Source: Clostridia bacterium
GTDB lineage: Bacteria; Bacillota; Clostridia; Christensenellales; Borkfalkiaceae
Reading direction: 5' to 3'
Assembly (NCBI GenBank): GCA_900770945.1
Contig: CAAGME010000015.1
Location: 74,019-138,018 of the forward strand
Length of the DNA stretch: 64,000 nucleotides
Made by a program: the position numbers and the translations under genes. The notes under the pieces are model-generated. The model was given only the letters and a program-made list of their open reading frames with translations. It ran no database searches and had not been told where the DNA came from. Below, one piece after another: positions 56,861 through 64,000 of this stretch (positions are counted from its first letter, which is position 1; the number at the start of each line of letters is the position of its first letter).

Positions 56861-57487
56861 TTATCCTGCTTTTTCTTCCTTTTCTTTGCCGCTCGTTAAG
56901 CCGTTTACGGCAATCGCCAAGTATGGTAAAAGCGTAATAAGCGCAGAAGCGACGAACCAAAAATCAACCGTTCTGTAAGCTTCTTTTTTCGTCGCAAAAA
57001 ACGCTAAATCGGCTATTACGAGAACGAGGCACACACCCGCGCCGACGAAACCCGCCGCGCTCGTTTTTTTCGGGTCCCCCGTAAAGGTTTTGCCTATGAA
57101 CGCAAGCACGATAAGCACGAGATGAATGAAGAGATAGCACGCGTCCTCCAAAAGGTTGAGCGAAGTTTGGAATTCGTCAATAAGGCTTATCGCCGCAACT
57201 ATAACAACGCCGAGTTCCGCAAAAACCATAAACAAAAAAGATTTATGCGTCCCGAATTTCGGACTGTCGCTAACAGCGGGCAAAAGCGCGTAAACAATCG
57301 AAGCGCAGTACAAAACCGCCACGATAAGCATAACCGCCCACCTTGCAATCAGGTCAACGGAAACGAATCTCGCGTAAGTTCTGGACGAAAGGTTTACAAT
57401 CGTAACAACTACCGTCGCAAGCAGTAAAATTACGCCCGCGATAAATAAAATAAGTTTGTTTTTGTCTTTCAATCTTTTTAAATCCAT
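56861..57487 (-). CDS. Six-helix membrane protein paired with GH3
   Basis: This 208-residue integral membrane protein has about six helices (LILFIAGVILLLATVVVTIV; WAVMLIVAVLYCASIVYALL; FLFMVFAELGVVIVAAISLI; YLFIHLVLIVLAFIG; GAGVCLVLVIADLAFF; FVASALITLLPYLAIAV). I chose the ATG at 57487 with AAGGAG 8 nt upstream; the in-frame ATG at 57517 lacks an SD. It is the first gene of the operon with GH3 and the lipoprotein. Like the 154-residue protein before the other GH3, it may help place or hold the enzyme, which is inference. Confidence 0.8.
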   Translation of the reverse strand: MDLKRLKDKNKLILFIAGVILLLATVVVTIVNLSSRTYARFVSVDLIARWAVMLIVAVLYCASIVYALLPAVSDSPKFGTHKSFLFMVFAELGVVIVAAISLIDEFQTSLNLLEDACYLFIHLVLIVLAFIGKTFTGDPKKTSAAGFVGAGVCLVLVIADLAFFATKKEAYRTVDFWFVASALITLLPYLAIAVNGLTSGKEKEEKAG

Positions 57488-57518
57488 ATGAAAGCTCCTT
57501 GCGTTTTTTACGAGCATA

Positions 57519-57547
57519 TCTTAACATGAGGGCGCAAGCTTTGCAAT
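57519..57547 (-). promoter_or_regulatory. Promoter of the second GH3 operon
   Basis: On the minus strand TTGCAA (57542-57547), 17 bp and TAAGAT (57519-57524). Confidence 0.65.
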
Positions 57548-57689
57548 ATGCGCTTTACGAATTGCAATGTTTTTCGGCAACTCTGCCTTTTTGACCATAC
57601 GAACGGTAGCCTTTTTAATACAAACGGTAAAAAACGGCATAAAAAAACCGCTTGAACGGGATAAACGCATTTTATCCGAGCAAACGGCA

Positions 57690-57732
57690 CAAAAAACCGC
57701 CCGCGGCGGCGAGATGACCGACACGGGCGGAA
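57690..57732 (-). terminator. Terminator of the RsgI-like lipoprotein gene
   Basis: CCGCCCG (57697-57703) pairs with CGGGCGG (57724-57730), and on the minus strand six T follow. Confidence 0.85.
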
Positions 57733-57745
57733 AATTTAAAATTAC

Positions 57746-58948
57746 TTACGCCTTCTTTTGAGTCTTTTGAGCGTCTTTTACCATTTTATCGTAAGCGATA
57801 ATCTGGGGTTTGTACTGCTTTTCGAAGGTTTCGAAAGCTTTGTCTTTTGCGGTGTTAGCCGCTTTGTCGATATCCTTAACGGAAGCTTCTAACTTAGTTT
57901 TGATTTCCGCGGGCAACTTTGCCTTGATGGTATCGATTGCTTCGTAAGCCGCATCGAACGTCGTAGAAGCTGCTTCAACAAGACCTTCGGCAGTCGTTTT
58001 GATGCCTTTGAGCGAACCTTCGGCAATGTCGAGTGCAGTCTTTTTGCTGGCAAGCATTCCTTCTGCGATTTTCTTATCCGGGCCGTCTGCCATTTCCGCT
58101 ACGATAGCTTTCTGCTTGTTGTATTCGGCTTTTGCGTCGAGAACGGCTTTAACAGCCTGCTGATACTTGCTGTCTGCCGACACAAAGTAAGTGTTGTAAG
58201 CTTCGAGAACGGCTTTTTCTGCGGATTTGAGAGCTTCTTTTGCCTTGTCGAGCTGTTCGACGGCTTGCTTGTAAGCTTCGTCAACGGTTCCGATAGCTTT
58301 TATTACCGCTTCGTTTTCGGCGATTTTGATTTTAGAATTTTTAGCCTTGTAGTACATCTGGCGAAGTTCTTCGGACATAAGCTTGGCTGTTTCCTTTCTC
58401 GATTCGCCTATGTATTTGATAAGTTCTTCGGCGTCCATTTTTTCGGCTTCGGCTTTATCAAGCCCCATAGCGATAGCCATTTTGCGGAGTTCTTCAACGC
58501 CTTTGGCTTTGCCTTCCTTAACAGCCGCGCCGATGCCGCTGTTTTCGATGTACTTATCGACTTTGTCTTTTACGCTGTCGTAAATCTTTTTAGCCGTTTC
58601 CGCATTGCCGCTGACCGCGATTTTAACTTCGCCGTCCGTTTTGCTCGCTTCGCCCTTTACGAGATAGCCCTGTTGAGTAGCGAGTTCTACAACGAGTTTT
58701 GCGCCGTCTTCCGCCGTTTTGCCGACGAAAGCCGTTCCGCTGATAAGCACCGCGCCGTCGTCGTTAAGAGCGGTAACGGATACGATTTTATTGTCTTTAT
58801 CGAGAGTGAATTCTACGGACGGGTTGATGTCTACCGTCATATAGGATTGCGCTTCCGCCGTTTTGCCGGAACAGCCCGCAAAGCTTACTATTCCGAAGCA
58901 CATGACCGTCGCCAATACAAGCGACATAATTTTGCCGTAAGTTTTCAT
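57746..58948 (-). CDS. Lipoprotein with RsgI-like domain and long helical tail
   Basis: This 400-residue protein has a lipoprotein signal (VLATVMCFGIVSFAGC). A domain of about 90 residues beginning YMTVDINPSVEFTLDKDNKI, then VTALNDDGA, is the extracellular domain of RsgI-type anti-sigma factors (DINPS and LNxDG are its marks). The rest is long Ala/Lys/Glu helices (coiled coil) with repeated YKQAVEQLDKAKEALKSAEK. It lacks the cytoplasmic anti-sigma part and transmembrane helix, so it cannot act as RsgI itself. It may bind or sense a polysaccharide. AAGGAG precedes the ATG. The promoter on the minus strand is TTGCAA (59048-59053), 17 bp, TAAAAT (59025-59030). Confidence 0.82.
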   Translation of the reverse strand: MKTYGKIMSLVLATVMCFGIVSFAGCSGKTAEAQSYMTVDINPSVEFTLDKDNKIVSVTALNDDGAVLISGTAFVGKTAEDGAKLVVELATQQGYLVKGEASKTDGEVKIAVSGNAETAKKIYDSVKDKVDKYIENSGIGAAVKEGKAKGVEELRKMAIAMGLDKAEAEKMDAEELIKYIGESRKETAKLMSEELRQMYYKAKNSKIKIAENEAVIKAIGTVDEAYKQAVEQLDKAKEALKSAEKAVLEAYNTYFVSADSKYQQAVKAVLDAKAEYNKQKAIVAEMADGPDKKIAEGMLASKKTALDIAEGSLKGIKTTAEGLVEAASTTFDAAYEAIDTIKAKLPAEIKTKLEASVKDIDKAANTAKDKAFETFEKQYKPQIIAYDKMVKDAQKTQKKA

Positions 58949-59128
58949 AATTTAATACTCCTTGTTTTTTTTGAGAATCTCAAGCGTTGCCTTAAGCTTC
59001 GCCCTTTCCCTTTTTGTCATCTATATTTTATCATTTTTTTATATGAATTGCAAGCGATTTTATGAACAATTTTTAACTATTTGCACACATTTTTCACTTA
59101 TTTTTCACATTTACGAAAATTTTTCCAA

Positions 59129-59167
59129 GAAAATGACCGCCCGCAATGTTTTTGACTGCGAACGGTC
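59129..59167 (-). terminator. Terminator of the Cys-rich lipoprotein gene
   Basis: GACCGCCCGCA (59135-59145) pairs with TGCGAACGGTC (59157-59167) with one mismatch. The T-rich tail on the minus strand is ATTTTC. Nearly the same arms recur at 60895-60926. Confidence 0.75.
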
Positions 59168-59197
59168 GGTTTGAAAGGAATGTTAAGAAGGTATAGC

Positions 59198-60850
59198 TCA
59201 CTCGACAATAAGAACGTTAAAGTCAAACTTCGCGGATAAGCCGTAGAAGTCGCCGGTGGAGACGGAGGCTTTTTGAAGCCCCGTTTTGTTATAATCCACG
59301 CCGGAAATCATATTTTCCGTAATGTTTAGTTCGAAGCCGTTTTCGAAGCGATAAAATATATTGGTGTACTGCACGAGGTTTTCCTGGGGTGTGTTTGTAT
59401 AAGTAGAGACTTTTTCGCCCCTCCTCACGACAACAAAGTTATTTCCGCTAAGGTCCGTCAGTTTCCCGTCGCGCTCGGCGAAAATCGCCGTTTTATAAGT
59501 TTCGCTACCCGTAGACGGGCGGAGATAAAAGCAATCCACATGTCCGCCGGAGCCGCGAATATAGCGGAATTTTACGATATTTTCGCCCTTTTTGAGGTGA
59601 ACGGTGGCAACCTTTGCAGTTGTGTAGCACATAAGATTGTTCCAGCTGAAATATTTTTTTGTCGAATCGTACTTACTTGAGTAGCGTTTAAGTTGAGAGC
59701 CGTTATAAACAAGGTCTTTCGAAGAAGAACGCGTATAGGAATACAAACCGTCTGAGCCGATCGTTCCGTTTGCGCAATACTCGTACAAATCGCTTACCTT
59801 AATATAATCGTACTGAACGTTCGCGCGGACAAAGAGGTCGTAATCTCCCTCGACGGCGGCGGTTGCTTTAATATAGAAATACGCGCGCATGCCGCCTTGA
59901 TTGTTCTCAAAATAAAGTGTATACTTTCCGCCGCTGCAGGGCGCGGTCACCTGTCTTGTCGGGAGCGAGCCGTCGTTATTAGGCTCGTCGAGCTGAATGG
60001 TTATTTGCGAGTTTGTGTAGCCGAACGGAGAAAAACTTTCTTTTCCGCGCTTTCTCGATATTATTTTTCCGCTTTCGTCCTTTTCGATTATTTCCTGATT
60101 GGCGTAGGTGTATTTTTCCGACTCGAAAACGGCGTAAGGCGCGGTGTTTGCCGAATCGTAAACAGTGACTTTATACTCGCGCTTAAACGGAGAATAAGAG
60201 TAAACAATCTTCCTCTCTCCCGCCTTATCGAACACGAATTCCGACGGGTTTTCCACCTTTTCGCCGTCAACCGTCAAAGAATATTCCTTATCGCCTACGA
60301 TGGTAACGTCGCTACCGTCCACAAGATAACCTTTTAAGGAAAGATTAACTACAGAGCCGAGCGGATATGCGGAAGATATCGACGAGCCGTCAACAATAAA
60401 ATCAACAGTTTCGGAAGCCTTTACAATGATAGGCAGATCGAAAGTATAATCTCTGCCGGGCAACGTGAAAGTGATTTTTGTTACGCTTTCATTCAAAGCT
60501 TCGCCCTTGCTCGTGTAATTTTCAAAATCCGCGTCGAAATACTTTTTAACCTTTCCGTTAGAAAGCCACACGCTCACGGCAAGCCCTGTCGGGTCGAAAA
60601 TCTGCCCGGGAATATAAACGGTTTTCGGCTCGGACGTGACTTCCAAGTATTTTACGCTTGCGTCCTTATCCTTAATAGACGAACATTTGCATTTTTGCTT
60701 GCAAGATGCCTCTTTGCAACTTTCGTTTTTGCAAAGCCCGCAGTTTTGGCAAACGCTTTGGCAAACGTGTGAGGAACACGCCGTTATAACGGGCGTTAAA
60801 AGACACAGGCACAAGAAAAAAGCCGTCAGCTTTACTAAAAAATTTCTCAT
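59198..60850 (-). CDS. Cysteine-rich secreted lipoprotein with Ig-like and sugar-binding-like domains
   Basis: This 550-residue protein has a lipoprotein signal (LCLLTPVITAC). A cluster of nine cysteines lies in residues 25-56 (HVCQSVCQNCGLCKNESC and on, to CKQKCKC). Then come bacterial Ig-like domains (VYIPGQIFDPTGLAVSVW; VTIVGDKEYSLTVDG), and a beta-sandwich from about residue 300 (YTLYFENNQGGMRAYFYIKA; NIVKFRYIRGSGGHVDCFYL) that resembles CBM6/35-like sugar-binding modules. The cysteine knot next to the lipid anchor could bind metal or form a rigid stalk. AGGAG precedes the ATG. Its promoter -35 lies inside the terminator of the next operon. Confidence 0.8.
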   Translation of the reverse strand: MRNFLVKLTAFFLCLCLLTPVITACSSHVCQSVCQNCGLCKNESCKEASCKQKCKCSSIKDKDASVKYLEVTSEPKTVYIPGQIFDPTGLAVSVWLSNGKVKKYFDADFENYTSKGEALNESVTKITFTLPGRDYTFDLPIIVKASETVDFIVDGSSISSAYPLGSVVNLSLKGYLVDGSDVTIVGDKEYSLTVDGEKVENPSEFVFDKAGERKIVYSYSPFKREYKVTVYDSANTAPYAVFESEKYTYANQEIIEKDESGKIISRKRGKESFSPFGYTNSQITIQLDEPNNDGSLPTRQVTAPCSGGKYTLYFENNQGGMRAYFYIKATAAVEGDYDLFVRANVQYDYIKVSDLYEYCANGTIGSDGLYSYTRSSSKDLVYNGSQLKRYSSKYDSTKKYFSWNNLMCYTTAKVATVHLKKGENIVKFRYIRGSGGHVDCFYLRPSTGSETYKTAIFAERDGKLTDLSGNNFVVVRRGEKVSTYTNTPQENLVQYTNIFYRFENGFELNITENMISGVDYNKTGLQKASVSTGDFYGLSAKFDFNVLIVE

Positions 60851-60877
60851 AAGAACTCCTTGATTTTTCTTTTCTCA

Positions 60878-60926
60878 ATTTTAACATGCAAAAAGACCGT
60901 CCGCAATAGTTTGCATGCGAACGGTC
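60878..60926 (-). terminator. Terminator and overlapping promoter
   Basis: GACCGTCCGCA (60895-60905) pairs with TGCGAACGGTC (60916-60926) with one mismatch, and five T follow on the minus strand. It ends the large secreted-protein gene. TTGCGG (60901-60906), 17 bp and TAAAAT (60878-60883) inside and behind the hairpin could be the promoter of the Cys-rich lipoprotein gene. Confidence 0.7.
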
Positions 60927-60968
60927 GAATTTTGCTTGCGAACGGTTAATCGCCGACCGCTTTTTTAC

Positions 60969-63659
60969 TTACGCGTTGGCGTCGATAAAGAGCTTGAAGG
61001 AAGCTTCTTCCTTACTTACGGGGTCGGTCACGGTGACGAGTTGCTCAACGCCTACCTTGGTGTAGTCAACCTTACCCTCGAGCATGCTTTCAAGCACGGG
61101 GACTTCCTTGCCGGAAGAAGTACGCAAATAAAGGAGCGTATACTTTGCCGGATGAAGCTCGGGAGTGGGAACGACGGAAGTAAGCTTTGTATCCTTAGCG
61201 ATATGGAGAACCTTTCCGTCAAGATTGCCGCTTAAATCGGGACGATAACTTATTATAGCGGGGGCTTCATTACCGTCTGCAGTGCCGGCAACCAATTCAA
61301 AATAGTCGATGTTACCGGGGAAGTTGTTAGGCATATAGACGCGAATTTCGTTCCGACCTTTGTTAAGTTCAAATGTTCCGACATCGATCATGCCCCACCA
61401 GAACATGTTACACCAATTTGTATAATTTTTACCGGCAATGGCGCAATAATCTTTAAGCCGATTTCCCGCCGTAAGTTTTTGACTGTCGGAGTTTGTTGTA
61501 AAAATCAACTTACCGTCAACGTCTTTCGCATTGTTGACGTTTACATGTAAAAGGTCCTTTATTTCGGACGCGCTCGGTCCTTGCGCGCGCGCTTTAAGCT
61601 TATAGCTTCCTTTTACGGGCGCATCTACGGACAATTTAAAATAAGCCTTTTTACCGTTTCTATCCAGACTCGATACCGCACCCTCACCTCTCGTGCCGTT
61701 GGATATCATTTGTCCGTCCGATATAACTCCGTCTTTGACTATCTGCGCCATAGACGTTTTTTCCTTTATCGTGTACGCATTCGGCGTTTCCGCACCGTTT
61801 TCATCGAGCTTATAAACGCAATCTTCCGCTTCGATAACGATAGGTTCGAATACGCGGAAATACGCCTGAACGGAGTATTCGCCGTAAGTTATCGTAACCG
61901 TTTGAATGCCGGTAGCGGCGTAATCAAGCCCTGTAATCATTTCTTCCGTTACCGGTACTTTGCACGTTTGAGTATAGGTCGTTTTTTGGTACGTATACGC
62001 CATGTCGGGTATGACCATATACAAGCCCGTGATGTTGTTGGGATATCCGCCTTCATACTTATACAGCTCCTTGAGCGCAGAGCCTTTTTTGATTAAGCAG
62101 GCTTCGTCTGCCGTTTTGCCTATCTCGGAATGAGTTGCAAGGCTTGTTTTAAAAGTGTTTCTCGTGTTGACGAGCGTTACTTTTTCTTCCGCCGTCGTGA
62201 AACCTTTTACATAGAAGTAATCGATATTCGGAATCGTGGTTGACTTTGCGGCTTTAACGTAAATTACGTTTTTGCCCTCTTCAAGCTTTACCGTGCCTAC
62301 GGTTACGTCCGTCCAATAGTATGCGTTAGACCAAGCGTTAGCCGTATACCCGTTTGTCCACTGACCGGCGGACAAGCAATAATCTTGCGTGTCGGAAACG
62401 GCGTATTCTCCGTCCGTAGCCGCGTTCTCGGTTTGCTTCACGGCAATCATAAAAATGTCTTTAAGCGAGAGAGGAGTAAGATTTTGAACGCTTGCGCGCA
62501 AGTCGTATTCGCCCGCTTTTTCTACGGTAACGTTTAATGTTGCTACCCAAGAGGTTTTATTCGATAAGTCCTGACGGTATTGATTTTCCGCGCCGTTTGC
62601 GATTTGACCCGAACCCGCGGTTATTACGCCGTCGGCGGTTGTATACTGCCAGGTTAAAAAACCATTTACATTCGAACCTCCGTCCTTTATTGTGTTTTCA
62701 GCTTGAAAATGTTCGGAAACAAAGTCGATATCTTCGAGAATGGAAGCGTATTTTACTACCGATTTGCCGTAAACGTAAGCCGCTTTTACGATTTCCGCAT
62801 TGCTTTCCTTTGCGAGCGCGGCAAGAGAAGAAGTATAGGAGCCGAGCGAAGTCGTTCCGTCTTCATCGAAAATTTCAAACTTATAATCTTTGTCGATATC
62901 TAATATATTGTAGTTCGAATAAGTGAGCGTGTAAACGTTCGCCGTGTCGGTTGCGGTGAGAGTTGCAACGTTGCCGTCGATTTTGGCAACGAGCGTGTCT
63001 TTATAAGTTTCAGCCGGGATATAAACCTTAACGGCGGGGCGCAAATTGTAATCAAACGTAATACCCGCGTTCCATTTCAAATTACCCGTTACGGTCGGTT
63101 TGTCCTCTATCGCTGTAAAGTCAACGGTGCTTCCGCCCATTACTTCGCCGATATCGTCCGTCATATTAAGATGTTTTTCGGCGGATTTGCCGTAATTCAA
63201 AATGTCGGCTGACAAGGTCGTCAACTTTTTGTAAGCGTTTGCGTTTATGCCGAGAGCTTTTGCCGAAGTGTTAAGATAAGTATTTAAAATCCCTTTTACG
63301 GAAACGGTAGCTTTGTCAACTTCCGTTTCGCCGTTTTTAACGGTTACTTCTACTTCTTTTGCCATATATTGCGCGCTTAAACCGCGGTAAAAGAATTTGT
63401 AAGTATCCGTTTCGCCTTGCTTTTCGCCGACAACAGTGTCGGAATACGCTTCTTTACCATTCCAAGCGAAAGTAGCGGTAACTTCTCCCGCATTAGGAAT
63501 ATCCGCCGATATAACGAGCGAGATATCCTGCCCTACGTTGAGATTTGCGGAAAGTTTGGTTTCAGCCGAAGCTTTTGTCAATGTGGTTATGCCCGTAATG
63601 CCGAAAACGAGAGTCAACGCCAAAAGGGCGGTCAATAAATAATTTTTAATGTTTTTCAT
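60969..63659 (-). CDS. Large secreted protein with two CBM-like and Ig-like domains
   Basis: This 896-residue protein has a signal peptide (YLLTALLALTLVFGITGITT, cleavage near KASA-ET). A domain of about 300 beta-rich residues follows. Then come two sandwich modules beginning FQAENTIKDGG and VIEAEDCVYKLDENG, each ending in the DYFxV type signature (NVIYVKAAKSTTIPNIDYFY; EIRVYMPNNFPGNIDYFELV) typical of CBM6/35. Short Ig-like parts complete it (MITGLDYAATGIQTVTITYG; KVDYTKVGVEQLVTVTDP). No enzyme motif is seen, so it probably binds glycans on the cell surface. I chose the ATG at 63659 with GGAG before it. A 47-codon gene ends 11 nt upstream. Confidence 0.82.
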   Translation of the reverse strand: MKNIKNYLLTALLALTLVFGITGITTLTKASAETKLSANLNVGQDISLVISADIPNAGEVTATFAWNGKEAYSDTVVGEKQGETDTYKFFYRGLSAQYMAKEVEVTVKNGETEVDKATVSVKGILNTYLNTSAKALGINANAYKKLTTLSADILNYGKSAEKHLNMTDDIGEVMGGSTVDFTAIEDKPTVTGNLKWNAGITFDYNLRPAVKVYIPAETYKDTLVAKIDGNVATLTATDTANVYTLTYSNYNILDIDKDYKFEIFDEDGTTSLGSYTSSLAALAKESNAEIVKAAYVYGKSVVKYASILEDIDFVSEHFQAENTIKDGGSNVNGFLTWQYTTADGVITAGSGQIANGAENQYRQDLSNKTSWVATLNVTVEKAGEYDLRASVQNLTPLSLKDIFMIAVKQTENAATDGEYAVSDTQDYCLSAGQWTNGYTANAWSNAYYWTDVTVGTVKLEEGKNVIYVKAAKSTTIPNIDYFYVKGFTTAEEKVTLVNTRNTFKTSLATHSEIGKTADEACLIKKGSALKELYKYEGGYPNNITGLYMVIPDMAYTYQKTTYTQTCKVPVTEEMITGLDYAATGIQTVTITYGEYSVQAYFRVFEPIVIEAEDCVYKLDENGAETPNAYTIKEKTSMAQIVKDGVISDGQMISNGTRGEGAVSSLDRNGKKAYFKLSVDAPVKGSYKLKARAQGPSASEIKDLLHVNVNNAKDVDGKLIFTTNSDSQKLTAGNRLKDYCAIAGKNYTNWCNMFWWGMIDVGTFELNKGRNEIRVYMPNNFPGNIDYFELVAGTADGNEAPAIISYRPDLSGNLDGKVLHIAKDTKLTSVVPTPELHPAKYTLLYLRTSSGKEVPVLESMLEGKVDYTKVGVEQLVTVTDPVSKEEASFKLFIDANA

Positions 63660-63670
63660 GAGTTTTCTCC

Positions 63671-63814
63671 TTAATTCCACCAAGTTTCGTTGTTGTCGGT
63701 CCACCAACTGAAGCCCTCTTTTGCGTTGTTCCCGGACGAAGTTATCACGTCGAGTTGTTCGTCGAAGTTGACTTTTTCAACTTCGCACGGAGTAAAAGTT
63801 AACTTTTGTTTCAT
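63671..63814 (-). CDS. 47-residue peptide with terminal Trp pairs, upstream of the CBM-like protein
   Basis: A complete gene is read on the minus strand: ATG at 63814 with GGAGAG 6 nt upstream, stop TAA at 63671-63673. It starts MKQKLTFTPCEVEKVNFDE, then QLDVITSSG, and ends with FSWWTDNNETWWN. The pattern (short basic start, an ExVxFxxxDVIxTSG-like middle, a Trp-rich acidic end) is like numerous unassigned small proteins of gut Clostridia that I have seen next to secreted proteins. It could be a small secreted or signalling peptide, but it has no signal sequence. It lies 11 nt before the 896-residue gene and is surely co-transcribed. Confidence 0.75.
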   Translation of the reverse strand: MKQKLTFTPCEVEKVNFDEQLDVITSSGNNAKEGFSWWTDNNETWWN

Positions 63815-63848
63815 GGGGTATCTCTCCTATAAAAAATATTTTAAAAGC

Positions 63849-63884
63849 ACTATACCAAACGCGCTTTTTGCTTGCGCGTTTGGT
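63849..63884 (-). promoter_or_regulatory. -10 element and perfect 11-bp inverted repeat before the small peptide gene
   Basis: ACCAAACGCGC (63854-63864) and GCGCGTTTGGT (63874-63884) form a perfect inverted repeat. TATAGT on the minus strand (63849-63854) touches its end. No good -35 is seen, so an activator or repressor site over a weak promoter is plausible. Confidence 0.55.
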
Positions 63885-63894
63885 TCATGTTGCT

Positions 63895-63915
63895 TTAGGG
63901 ATTGCATTCCTTATC
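63895..63915 (+). repeat. Second copy of the dispersed repeat
   Basis: These 21 bases, starting TTAGGGATTGCATTCC, are identical to 23683-23703. Here the inverted right arm is missing and the sequence runs on into an unassigned stretch (to 64000) that may be the start of a longer element. I see no gene in that stretch. Confidence 0.7.
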
Positions 63916-64000
63916 ACTAACTACCTAAAAGGCGGCTTTTTCGCGCTTTTTAGCAACCGTTCGGGCGCAGTACGTTCAGTACAGCATCCCTCACGCTCGC

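Noticed and set aside
1..64000. CRISPR array, tRNA or rRNA genes, insertion sequences
   Set aside because: I found no regularly spaced repeats, no cloverleaf-like or rRNA-like sequence, and no transposase motifs by reading; a covariance-model search would be needed to exclude small RNAs.

Overview
The window looks like a chromosomal segment of an uncultured, anaerobic, spore-forming-lineage Firmicute (class Clostridia). The grounds are a spoIIID gene, Firmicutes-type strong SD sequences (GGAGG), sigma-A promoters with 17-bp spacing, an AgrC/AgrA-type two-component pair, and a heavy load of secreted or intracellular glycan-handling proteins typical of gut Clostridia. A Christensenellales-like origin is only an inference. 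No rRNA, tRNA, CRISPR, transposase or integrase gene was found.

Layout. 0-5.2 kb: tail of an unknown gene, then a TetR regulator divergent from a two-ATPase/one-permease ABC exporter. 5.2-7.0 kb: an AT-rich accessory patch with a GNAT toxin/antitoxin-like pair framed by two near-identical hairpins, a small P-loop protein and a 5'-truncated DinJ antitoxin. 7.0-9.4 kb: SDR plus M18 aminopeptidase under a perfect sigma-A promoter followed by tandem repeats.

9.5-23.7 kb is the most unusual part: a compact P22/podovirus-like virion module on the minus strand (RinA/ArpU-like regulator with an AT-hook tail, TerL, a TerS-like fragment lacking a DNA-binding half, a zinc-ribbon micro-protein, portal, scaffold, HK97-fold coat, head-completion protein, gp10-like beta-propeller, fibre-like protein, coiled-coil protein). 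I see no integrase, replication, repressor or lysis genes. A perfect LexA-box core lies in the divergent control region. Two plus-strand genes for surface-anchored proteins are woven into or beside it. This could be a domesticated, SOS-controlled capsid or gene-transfer-agent-like element.

23.8-33.2 kb: a five-gene L-rhamnoside operon (GH78, rhaB, rhaA, rhaD, GH2) divergent from a DeoR regulator. 33.3-44.0 kb: two beta-helix secreted proteins, a GH3 with inverted domain order plus a small membrane partner, and an Ig-like (Big2) lipoprotein gene broken by a 2-nt insertion. 44.3-50 kb: housekeeping genes (double-OB SSB, deacetylase, ROK glucokinase, spoIIID, rplS) and a TM/Rossmann/RyR-domain protein. 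50-53 kb: LytTR response regulator and GHKL kinase with a likely autoregulatory LytTR site, then a small membrane protein. 53.2-64 kb: a second GH3/membrane-protein/lipoprotein operon, an RsgI-like lipoprotein, a Cys-rich lipoprotein, a large carbohydrate-binding-like secreted protein preceded by a 47-codon gene, and a copy of a dispersed repeat at the right edge.
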